NCBI GenBank assembly: GCA_002340325.1
Contig: DDLV01000169.1
Coordinates: 1 to 27,266 of the forward strand
Length of the DNA stretch: 27,266 nucleotides
From: Glaciecola sp. UBA2563
GTDB lineage: Bacteria > Pseudomonadota > Gammaproteobacteria > Enterobacterales > Alteromonadaceae
Direction: 5' to 3'
The notes below the pieces were generated by a model. The model did not search any database, was not told the origin of the DNA, and saw nothing but the letters and a program-made list of their open reading frames with translations. The position numbers were made by a program, and so were the translations under genes. Below are positions 1 to 6,533 of the stretch, in pieces. Each line of letters starts with the position of its first letter. Position 1 is the stretch's first letter.

Positions 1-1556
1 GCTTCGGTTGTGATCATCAAGCTAGCGATTGATGCTGCGAATTGAAGCGCTGAACGCGTTACTTTCGTTGGATCTAGAATACCCATCTCAAGCATATCGC
101 CATAGCTATCGTTTCCAGCGTTGTACCCGAAGTTACCTTCACCGCCTTTGATCTCGTTAGTAACAACTGAAGCCTCTGCGCCAGCATTTTCTGCAATTTG
201 ACGAAGTGGTGATTCCATTGCGCGAAGCGCTAGGTTTATACCATGCGTTTGGTCTTCGTTGTCGCCAGTAAGGCCAGCAATTTTTGAAGCTGCTCTTACT
301 AGAGCGACACCGCCGCCTGCAACAACGCCTTCTTCAACTGCTGCACGAGTAGCGTGTAGTGCATCTTCTACGCGCGCTTTTTTCTCTTTCATTTCTACTT
401 CAGTAGCGGCACCAACTTTAATTACAGCTACGCCACCAGAAAGCTTAGCTAATCGCTCTTGAAGCTTTTCTTTGTCGTAATCTGACGTAGATTCTTCGAT
501 TTGCGCTCGGATCTGGTTGCAACGGCCTTCAATGGCTTCGTGCTCACCATTACCGTCAACGACTGTTGAATTATCTTTGTTGATAACAATGCGCTTAGCG
601 GTACCAAGGTCTTCAAGCTCTACTTTTTCAAGTTCAAGACCGATTTCTTCAGAAATCACTGTGCCACCAGTGAGGATAGCGATATCTTGGAGCATTGCTT
701 TACGACGGTCACCAAAGCCAGGCGCTTTAACAGCAGCAACCTTCACGATACCTCGCATGTTGTTAACGACTAATGTCGCTAACGCTTCACCTTCAACGTC
801 CTCAGCAATGATTAATAGCGGCTTCGAAGATTTTGCAACTGCTTCTAAGGTGGGAAGTAGCTCGCGAATGTTTGACACTTTCTTATCAACCAAAAGGATA
901 TAAGGGCTGTCTAATTCAACTGTTCCGTTTTCTTGGTTATTGATGAAGTAAGGAGAAAGATAACCGCGGTCAAACTGCATACCTTCAACGACTTCTAATT
1001 CGTTTTGAAGTGCTTGGCCTTCTTCAACGGTAATAACACCTTCTTTTCCTACTTTTTCCATCGCGTCGGCAATGATTTGTCCAACTTCTTCGTCTGAGTT
1101 CGCAGAAATTGTACCGACCTGTGCGATAGACTTACTGTCTGAGCACTCGGTAGAAAGGTCTTTAAGCGCTTCAACAGCTGCTATCACCGCTTTGTCGATA
1201 CCGCGTTTGAGATCCATCGGATTCATACCAGCGGCAACAGACTTCAAGCCTTCAGTCACAATCGACTGCGCTAAAACGGTGGCAGTTGTTGTACCGTCAC
1301 CTGCTTCGTCGTTTGCTTTGGATGCGACTTCTTTTACCATCTGTGCACCCATGTTTTCAAATTTGTCTTCTAACTCGATTTCTTTTGCTACAGAGACACC
1401 GTCTTTAGTGATTGTCGGTGCGCCAAAAGACTTATCAAGGACCACATTTCGACCTTTTGGACCTAGCGTTACTTTAACTGCGTTTGCTAAAACATTTACA
1501 CCTTTTAGCATTTTAGTGCGGGCGTCATCGCCAAAACGAACTTCTTTAGCTGCCAT
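1..1556 (-). CDS. groL: 60 kDa chaperonin GroEL, 3' end cut by window edge
   Basis: Large subunit of the GroEL/GroES cytoplasmic folding chamber, which encloses unfolded proteins and releases them with ATP hydrolysis. Translating the minus strand from the ATG at 1556-1554 gives MAAKEVRFGDDAR at the N-terminus, the nucleotide-binding motif AGDGTTTATV near residue 86, and GRCNQIRAQIE and DPTKVTRSAL further on, all nearly identical to E. coli GroEL. About 518 codons are present; against the usual ~548 residues only the last ~30, including the flexible Gly-Met tail, are missing beyond base 1. The start is supported by an AGAGGAA ribosome-binding site just upstream (about 1563-1569). It follows groES after 55 bases, so the two form the classic operon expressed from the heat-shock promoter upstream of groES. 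The partial status is due only to the window edge. Confidence 0.98.
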   Translation of the reverse strand, partial: MAAKEVRFGDDARTKMLKGVNVLANAVKVTLGPKGRNVVLDKSFGAPTITKDGVSVAKEIELEDKFENMGAQMVKEVASKANDEAGDGTTTATVLAQSIVTEGLKSVAAGMNPMDLKRGIDKAVIAAVEALKDLSTECSDSKSIAQVGTISANSDEEVGQIIADAMEKVGKEGVITVEEGQALQNELEVVEGMQFDRGYLSPYFINNQENGTVELDSPYILLVDKKVSNIRELLPTLEAVAKSSKPLLIIAEDVEGEALATLVVNNMRGIVKVAAVKAPGFGDRRKAMLQDIAILTGGTVISEEIGLELEKVELEDLGTAKRIVINKDNSTVVDGNGEHEAIEGRCNQIRAQIEESTSDYDKEKLQERLAKLSGGVAVIKVGAATEVEMKEKKARVEDALHATRAAVEEGVVAGGGVALVRAASKIAGLTGDNEDQTHGINLALRAMESPLRQIAENAGAEASVVTNEIKGGEGNFGYNAGNDSYGDMLEMGILDPTKVTRSALQFAASIASLMITTE

Positions 1557-1611
1557 TTTTTATTCCTCTAAATTCGATTTCGTATTAAACAAGTGAACGA
1601 TGCGGTGTTGA

Positions 1612-1902
1612 CTAATCAACAATCGCCAAAATGTCACTTTCGCTAAGGATTAGGACTTCTTCACCGTCTAATTTCTCGGTTTTAACACCATAGCCGTCAT
1701 TGAAAATCACAGTATCACCCACTTTGACGTCAAGTGGCTGTACGTTTCCATTTTCGAGTACTCGACCATTGCCAACAGCCATAACGCTTCCGCGCGTAGA
1801 CTTTTCGGCTGCTGAACCCGTTAAAACGATTCCGCCTGCGGACTTACTCTCGACTTCTTCGCGCTTGATTATGACGCGATCATGTAAAGGACGAATTGCC
1901 AT
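1612..1902 (-). CDS. groS: 10 kDa co-chaperonin GroES
   Basis: Lid of the GroEL chamber: a heptamer that caps the GroEL ring. The 96-residue product starts MAIRPLHDRVIIKR and contains KSAGGIVLTGSA, which leads into the mobile loop region that contacts GroEL, then AVGNGRVLENG and VGDTVIFNDGYGVK, and ends SDILAIVD; this is nearly full-length agreement with E. coli GroES (97 residues). An in-frame ATG two codons earlier (1908) and a longer open frame to 1926 exist. The AGGAG at about 1912-1916 sits 8 bases before the ATG at 1902 but only 2 before the one at 1908, so 1902 is the chosen start and also matches the family N-terminus. It is the first gene of groES-groEL and is driven by the sigma-32 type promoter at 1994-2021. 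Confidence 0.97.
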   Translation of the reverse strand: MAIRPLHDRVIIKREEVESKSAGGIVLTGSAAEKSTRGSVMAVGNGRVLENGNVQPLDVKVGDTVIFNDGYGVKTEKLDGEEVLILSESDILAIVD

Positions 1903-1993
1903 TTTCATATCTCCTGAAAATTCCAATCAACATTGTTATTAAAATTCCTGCCAATCAATGACAAGAACACAGAAATTTAGCTTGTCGAAAGCA

Positions 1994-2021
1994 AAGTGGG
2001 GCTTGCAGCAACGATCTCAAG
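1994..2021 (-). promoter_or_regulatory. sigma-32 heat-shock promoter of groES-groEL
   Basis: Reading the minus strand, CTTGAGA (2021-2015) is followed after 13 bases by CCCCACTT (2001-1994). The sigma-32 consensus is CTTGAA, a 13-17 base spacer, then CCCCATnT, so both boxes and the spacing fit well. The predicted start of transcription is near 1986, leaving a leader of about 80 bases to the groES ATG. No CIRCE inverted repeat is visible, which agrees with control by sigma-32 rather than HrcA. Confidence 0.82.
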
Positions 2022-2073
2022 AGGAAATTGTAAAAAAAATGATATTTTTTTCTGGAGAGTGAAATCTAAACGG

Positions 2074-2127
2074 AAAAACACCGGTTCGTCCTGATGAATT
2101 AATTGCTTAGGTGCGCGTTTACCGGTG
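2074..2127 (-). terminator. Possible long-loop terminator after fxsA
   Basis: On the minus strand, CACCGGT (2127-2121) and ACCGGTG (2085-2079) can form a 7-base-pair stem with a 35-base loop, followed at once by five T (2078-2074). It lies 30 to 84 bases past the fxsA stop and ends before the groES promoter, where a terminator would be expected. The long loop is unusual, so it could also be a protein-binding inverted repeat. Confidence 0.4.
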
Positions 2128-2157
2128 CAAAAAACGAAAACGAAAATTCAGCGCGCG

Positions 2158-2700
2158 CTAATTTAATTTGTCACGCTTATCAGCATCTGTCATATCATGA
2201 AACTCACCTTCCAAAACATCGCCTTCTTGCTCTCTGTCTCGGTATTGATCATGATGTTGATATGGGTTGTGGGATTGCGGATTAAACCCTTGATGCGATT
2301 GTGACTGCTGAAAATTAAAATAGAACGCGTTTTGTCCAGAGGCTTGTTTGCGTTGCAAATGCTCCAAAACGCTAGTTGCAAATCTCCTGCGCGTTATTGG
2401 AAACGTTAATAAAAGACCAAATGCATCTGTTACAAACCCTGGCGTCACCAATAAAACACCTGCGATAAGTAAACAAATCCCTTCCACCAACTCTGTGCCT
2501 GGCACCTCTCCTGTTGAGGCTTTGTTTTGTGCATTATTGAGAGTGCTTATGCCCTCTTTTTTGACAAAATAAGCCCCTACAAATGCGGTAATGACGACAA
2601 GTAAAAATGTATACCATCCACCGATATTACCCGCTACCTCAATAATCAGCATGATTTCAAGGATTGGCAAGAAAACAAAAAGTAAAAAAAGAATAAGCAA
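2158..2700 (-). CDS. fxsA: FxsA family cytoplasmic-membrane protein
   Basis: Small inner-membrane protein of the FxsA family, named after E. coli FxsA, whose overproduction relieves exclusion of phage T7 by the F plasmid; its normal role is not well known. The 180-residue product has hydrophobic stretches at residues 1-25, 27-48 and 76-98, including the family-typical region LIAGVLLVTPGFVTDAFGLL. The cytoplasmic tail after about residue 110 is long, hydrophilic and rich in Gln and His, and carries the frequent near-terminal element VLEGEF. It starts at TTG (2700-2698): GGAG lies about 7 bases upstream on the minus strand and there is no ATG in a suitable place in this frame. It sits between groES and dsbD and diverges from dsbD with 245 bases between the starts. 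The family assignment is firm, the exact job unknown. Confidence 0.88.
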   Translation of the reverse strand: MLILFLLFVFLPILEIMLIIEVAGNIGGWYTFLLVVITAFVGAYFVKKEGISTLNNAQNKASTGEVPGTELVEGICLLIAGVLLVTPGFVTDAFGLLLTFPITRRRFATSVLEHLQRKQASGQNAFYFNFQQSQSHQGFNPQSHNPYQHHDQYRDREQEGDVLEGEFHDMTDADKRDKLN

Positions 2701-2945
2701 ATGAATCTCCAGCTTTGGTAGTGGTCTACATCATAATAATGTATTTTTACATAAAAGCGTCTCATACTGCGTTAAAACAATAGTGGGTACCGCCTTAAAC
2801 GTTATTATTACAAATATACGTTGGGATAGATTCCTAATATTCAATGTTGGTTAGATTGCGGGTAAACTTGAAATTTTTTTGGGATTGTTCTGGTCTTTAG
2901 AGCAGTGTAATAAATCGACATTATCGAGTGAGTTGTTCCAGTTCT

Positions 2946-4751
2946 ATGATTAAATTGTTTTTGATGGGTATTTTGTGCTTAGTTACGGTTACTTTTTCAC
3001 AAAATAGCAATGCTCAACAGACGCCCGAATCACTATTCTCTGATTCACCAACATTTTTGAAAGTCGATGAAGCGTTTAAGCTTGATTTCGAGCAGACGGA
3101 TGACAAATTAATCGTTAAATGGGACATCGCTGAAGGTTATTATCTCTATAAGAAACAATTCAAGACGTCTTTAAAAAACGTAGAATTAGGCGACCCTGTT
3201 TTTCCTCCCGCCGTCGAAATTGAAGATGAGTTTTTTGGTGTATCGGAAGTCTTCTTTGAAGATATGGAAATTGTATATCCGATTATCAGCGCTGAACAGG
3301 ACGGTTCAGTTGCTCTGCGTTTTCAAGGTTGCGCTGAAGCAGGCCTTTGCTACCCGCCCACCACAAACGTTATCTACCTCAATGCAACAGGCGTTCAAAC
3401 CAACACTGGTGCTGATTCACCAAGTGAGAAAGGTAATCAAGCGACTTCGGAACAGTTTACATTGCTCGAGCAATTGTTATCTGACCAGAGTACCATCATC
3501 AAACTTGGCGTGTTGCTGTTAGCCGGTATTGGACTGGCATTTACACCCTGCGTCTATCCAATGTACCCCATCATTTCCAGTATCGTGTTGGGTAAAGACC
3601 GTAAACAAGTTTCGATGTCGAATGCGTTCATTCTGTCGTTTGTATACGTGCAGGGCATGGCGCTGATGTATAGCGTGCTTGGACTCATCGTTGCGTCAGC
3701 CGGCGCCCAGTTTCAATCTGCGTTACAACATCCAGTCTTACTAAGCATTTTTATTGTGTTATTTGTGCTGCTTGCACTCGCCATGTTTGGCGTTTACGAA
3801 ATCCAACTCCCGAGTAAGTGGCAGGAAAAACTCAATGCATTGAGTAACACCCAAAAACGCGGAAATCTCGTCGGTGTATTTATCATGGGCATCTTATCCG
3901 GCTTGATTGCATCTCCATGCACAACAGCGCCTTTGACAGCGGTATTGTTATTAGTGTCGCAATCAGACTCACTAGTGTTTGGTTTTACCGCGTTATACAC
4001 CTTGTCATTGGGTATGGGGATCCCGCTTATCTTATTCGCGATGACGGGCGGAAAAATACTACCCAAAGCAGGTAACTGGATGAACGTCATAAAAGTTGTA
4101 TTTGGATTTATGATGCTCAGCGTTGCAATTTTATTTGTTGAGCGATTTATCGTTGCTAGTTGGACAAGTTTACTTTGGTCTGTTCTATTAATTGCCGCCT
4201 TAGGTTATCTCTTCACAGTTAATCAGGATACCAAGTTGTCATTTGCGAAGGGCGTTCGAAGCACGATTATTGTCATCGGATTTGTGTATGCTGGGATTTT
4301 CTCAATTCAAAGCTTGCACAAAAACAACATCTTAACCAGCGTACTCCCAAGTATTGGTGTATCTGCCACTCAACAAAAAGCATCGCACCCTGAATTCACT
4401 GTGGTGAAAAATCTTCAAGATTTTGAACAGAAACTGGCAGAAGCGACAGCCAATGGTCGTTCCGTGATGCTTGACCTCTATGCAGATTGGTGCATTGCAT
4501 GTAAAGAGTTTGAGGCTTATACATTCCCAGATGCAAATGTTGTAAAAGCACTGGGCAATACCGAATGGATGCAAATAGATCTTACGCATAACACGCCAGA
4601 AAACATTGAATTTCAAGAGGCTTTTGCTGTTTTAGGTCTGCCGACAATACTTTTTTTCAATGAAGATGGAAAAGAGCTCGACCGCGCCAGAGTCACTGGC
4701 TTTATGAATGCAGAAAATTTCGCCAATCACATAAATAGTGCATTGAACTAA
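2946..4751 (+). CDS. dsbD: Thiol:disulfide interchange protein DsbD
   Basis: Carries electrons from cytoplasmic thioredoxin across the inner membrane to periplasmic DsbC/DsbG and cytochrome maturation proteins. Counting from the upstream GTG at 2928 (607 residues), it has a signal peptide to about residue 29; an N-terminal periplasmic domain with the cysteine pair C135/C141 in GCAEAGLC; eight membrane segments (about 190-460) with the pair C208 (TPCVYP) and C331 (SPCTTAP); and a C-terminal thioredoxin-like domain with WCIAC (C522/C525). All six cysteines of the relay are present. The ATG at 2946 is preferred because it gives a compact signal peptide beginning MIKLFLMG; neither start has a clear ribosome-binding site, so 2928 remains possible. 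The length is slightly above E. coli DsbD (565). Confidence 0.95.
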   Translation: MIKLFLMGILCLVTVTFSQNSNAQQTPESLFSDSPTFLKVDEAFKLDFEQTDDKLIVKWDIAEGYYLYKKQFKTSLKNVELGDPVFPPAVEIEDEFFGVSEVFFEDMEIVYPIISAEQDGSVALRFQGCAEAGLCYPPTTNVIYLNATGVQTNTGADSPSEKGNQATSEQFTLLEQLLSDQSTIIKLGVLLLAGIGLAFTPCVYPMYPIISSIVLGKDRKQVSMSNAFILSFVYVQGMALMYSVLGLIVASAGAQFQSALQHPVLLSIFIVLFVLLALAMFGVYEIQLPSKWQEKLNALSNTQKRGNLVGVFIMGILSGLIASPCTTAPLTAVLLLVSQSDSLVFGFTALYTLSLGMGIPLILFAMTGGKILPKAGNWMNVIKVVFGFMMLSVAILFVERFIVASWTSLLWSVLLIAALGYLFTVNQDTKLSFAKGVRSTIIVIGFVYAGIFSIQSLHKNNILTSVLPSIGVSATQQKASHPEFTVVKNLQDFEQKLAEATANGRSVMLDLYADWCIACKEFEAYTFPDANVVKALGNTEWMQIDLTHNTPENIEFQEAFAVLGLPTILFFNEDGKELDRARVTGFMNAENFANHINSALN

Positions 4752-4887
4752 TCCCTGCAATTAAATAAGCGATGTTTATGATAGCAACATTTGAACAGAA
4801 CATAACCTTTGGATTTATCGCAGATAAACACTAGTAAATTGTTCATTACAGCTGCACGAAAATATCAATTCGACTAGATGTCTCCCC

Positions 4888-4914
4888 TAAACTTTTCAGG
4901 ATAGTAAACGATAA
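4888..4914 (+). promoter_or_regulatory. Candidate sigma-28 (FliA) promoter of the chemosensory cluster
   Basis: TAAACTTT (4888-4895), an 11-base spacer, then AACGATAA (4907-4914). The enterobacterial FliA consensus is TAAAGTTT-N11-GCCGATAA, so 13 of 16 positions and the exact spacing match. It lies on the coding strand in the 268-base gap before the first gene of the cluster, with a predicted transcription start near 4922, about 100 bases before the ATG at 5020. This is a sequence match only; no start site is proven. Confidence 0.5.
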
Positions 4915-4961
4915 CAATACCAATGAAGGACGAACGATTTAATCATTCTGCATACAACGGT

Positions 4962-4988
4962 TAAGCGCGTTAGCTTGCATAGCGCTTA
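4962..4988 (+). repeat. Inverted repeat in the leader of the chemosensory cluster
   Basis: TAAGCGC (4962-4968) and GCGCTTA (4982-4988) are perfect inverted copies separated by 13 bases. The repeat ends 31 bases before the ATG at 5020 and lies downstream of the candidate sigma-28 promoter, so it would be transcribed. It could be an operator for a dimeric regulator or a leader hairpin. There is no T-run after it, so it is not a standard terminator. Confidence 0.45.
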
Positions 4989-5019
4989 TCCAGTCGACGC
5001 AGCGTGGTTAAATAACTAA

Positions 5020-6213
5020 ATGTATCATCGGCTGAGTATTGTACGTATGTTTCCTATTTCCTATACAAAGTTAGGCGTTGGCGCTGCATTCATTCTAGCG
5101 GGCATCGCCTGCTACCTTGTTGATTTGCAGATAGCTTCGCTTATTGTGCTGGTATTTGGCGTTTGCATTGTCTCAGTGCTGCCGAGCAATAATTCTTCGC
5201 CGCAAGTCACGCCAGAAAACCAAGATAAATCAAGCGCAGAAAACTCGCCGGAATCTTCATCCGCTTTGGACTCGATAGAACCACTAATCAAGCAGTTTGT
5301 TCCATCACTCAGCGAGTGCGAAGACAACATCGCAGATATTAAAAGTACTCAGGATGACGCAGTCATTACCCTCAGCGAAAGCTTTACAGAGCTTCAAAAC
5401 CTCGTGCGATTGCAAGGAGAAACAATACAAAGACTGATACGTGCCGACATGGTGGGCGATGAGTTGTACAGCGAAAAGATGCGTCGCTTTGCAGATAGCA
5501 CAGCAAAGACACTTGACAAATTCATCTCATCCACAGTTGATATGTCATCCTCATCCATGGCGTTGCTCGAACAGGTAACCACCATCCATCAATCGGTTCC
5601 AGAAGTGCTAAAGGCAGTCAAAGACATCGATGGTATCGCTGAACAGACAAATTTATTGGCGCTCAACGCAGCGATTGAGGCGGCGAGAGCTGGCGAACAT
5701 GGTAGAGGCTTTGCGGTAGTTGCAGATGAAGTCAGGTCATTATCCAATCGTTCATCGGAATTCAGTGACCAAATTCAAAGAAAGCTCAAAGCAATGTCAT
5801 CACAAATTGAAGGGCTAACTACCGAAGTTGGAGAGCTTGCAAGTTACGACGTGAGTTACGTCATTGACGCAAAGAAAGAAATAGACTGCGCTCTTCGCAG
5901 TATTATCCGAAAAGCAGAGGAAGATGGAGAAGTGACCAACGGGCTTGAGCAGGTTGCGCACGATTTGGAGGTAAATCTCGGCAGTGCAATAAGAGGCCTT
6001 CAGTTCGGTGATATCAATGGTCAGAATTTAGATTACACAAGAGAATCTTTGGCATTCATTCGTGAGCGTTTGGCATCCGTGGGTGCTGAAAATGTCGCTG
6101 ACATCATAAGGCAAGTTAGGGAGCATTTAGAATCCATTGATCAACGGAAACAAGACAAACACAACCCAGTGTCAGCAGATAGCATGGCGGCGGGTGAAGT
6201 TGATTTATTTTAA
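5020..6213 (+). CDS. Sensor-less chemoreceptor-like protein with CheZ-like motif
   Basis: 397 residues. Two membrane segments (about 18-34 and 37-54) with almost nothing between them, so there is no periplasmic sensor domain. Then an acidic, Ser-rich linker and helical coiled-coil to about residue 200, and a chemoreceptor signalling tip QTNLLALNAAIEAARAGE from residue 209, followed by GRGFAVVADEVRSLS. This tip binds CheA/CheW in chemoreceptors. The part after the tip departs from a normal receptor and contains LQFGDINGQ (residues 327-335), which resembles the CheZ active-site segment FQDLTGQ. The protein ends GEVDLF, nearly the same as the CheD tail of this cluster. First gene of the cluster, 11 bases before the STAS open frame. 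The ATG at 5020 has no clear ribosome-binding site; an ATG at 5047 is an alternative. It may be an array scaffold or a phosphatase rather than a sensor. Confidence 0.8.
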   Translation: MYHRLSIVRMFPISYTKLGVGAAFILAGIACYLVDLQIASLIVLVFGVCIVSVLPSNNSSPQVTPENQDKSSAENSPESSSALDSIEPLIKQFVPSLSECEDNIADIKSTQDDAVITLSESFTELQNLVRLQGETIQRLIRADMVGDELYSEKMRRFADSTAKTLDKFISSTVDMSSSSMALLEQVTTIHQSVPEVLKAVKDIDGIAEQTNLLALNAAIEAARAGEHGRGFAVVADEVRSLSNRSSEFSDQIQRKLKAMSSQIEGLTTEVGELASYDVSYVIDAKKEIDCALRSIIRKAEEDGEVTNGLEQVAHDLEVNLGSAIRGLQFGDINGQNLDYTRESLAFIRERLASVGAENVADIIRQVREHLESIDQRKQDKHNPVSADSMAAGEVDLF

Positions 6214-6236
6214 CCCAAGTCATATTGGAGATTAGC

Positions 6237-6518
6237 ATGAGCGAAAGAGCACTACACATACCGGAACGGTTTGATTTTAGTTACCACAAACAGTTTACAG
6301 AACAATATCAAGCAGCGTTGTCCACCGATGGAATATCCGAGATCGCGCTAGATTTTAGCAAAGTTAGCTATTTAGACAGTTCAGCGCTTGGCATGATGGT
6401 GTTGTTTCAAAAGAAAGCGAAAAGCAAGAATGTGTCAGTAAAGATCCGTGGTGCACAGGACAGCGCTAAAGAAATTTTGCAAATCGCACATTTCGACAGA
6501 CTGTTTGATATTTCATAG
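6237..6518 (+). CDS. crsA: STAS-domain anti-sigma factor antagonist, CrsA-like
   Basis: 93-residue single STAS domain of the SpoIIAA/RsbV type. It contains VSYLDSSALGMM (DSS at residues 47-49), the site where the first Ser is phosphorylated by an RsbW-type kinase and dephosphorylated by a PP2C phosphatase. The next gene encodes a protein with both activities, so this is its expected substrate. In Shewanella the CrsR-CrsA pair controls sigma-S availability, and in Pseudomonas aeruginosa the HsbR-HsbA pair acts on FlgM and a diguanylate cyclase; the symbol is given by analogy. The start is the ATG at 6237: GGAG at 6227-6230 lies 6 bases before it. An in-frame TTG at 6225 would include that ribosome-binding site inside the gene and is rejected. 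It is 15 bases upstream of the CrsR-like gene. Confidence 0.85.
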   Translation: MSERALHIPERFDFSYHKQFTEQYQAALSTDGISEIALDFSKVSYLDSSALGMMVLFQKKAKSKNVSVKIRGAQDSAKEILQIAHFDRLFDIS

Positions 6519-6533
6519 CGGGAATACCTTTAT

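Noticed and set aside
1072..1596. Open frame of 174 codons on the plus strand opposite groEL
   Set aside because: GroEL on the minus strand is certain; the plus-strand frame is a low-complexity shadow.
2865..2895. CTTGAAA upstream of dsbD as a second sigma-32 promoter
   Set aside because: The -35-like box is followed by a T-run and GGGATTG, not by CCCCAT at the right distance.
2928..2945. GTG at 2928 as the start of dsbD
   Set aside because: It only adds MSCSSS before a good signal peptide and has no ribosome-binding site; the ATG at 2946 is simpler. It cannot be fully excluded.
4797..4828. Second sigma-28-like site with TAACCTTT and GCAGATAA
   Set aside because: The spacer is about 9 bases rather than 11 and the boxes match less well than those at 4888-4914.
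6225..6236. TTG at 6225 as start of the STAS gene
   Set aside because: It overlaps the GGAG ribosome-binding site that serves the ATG at 6237.
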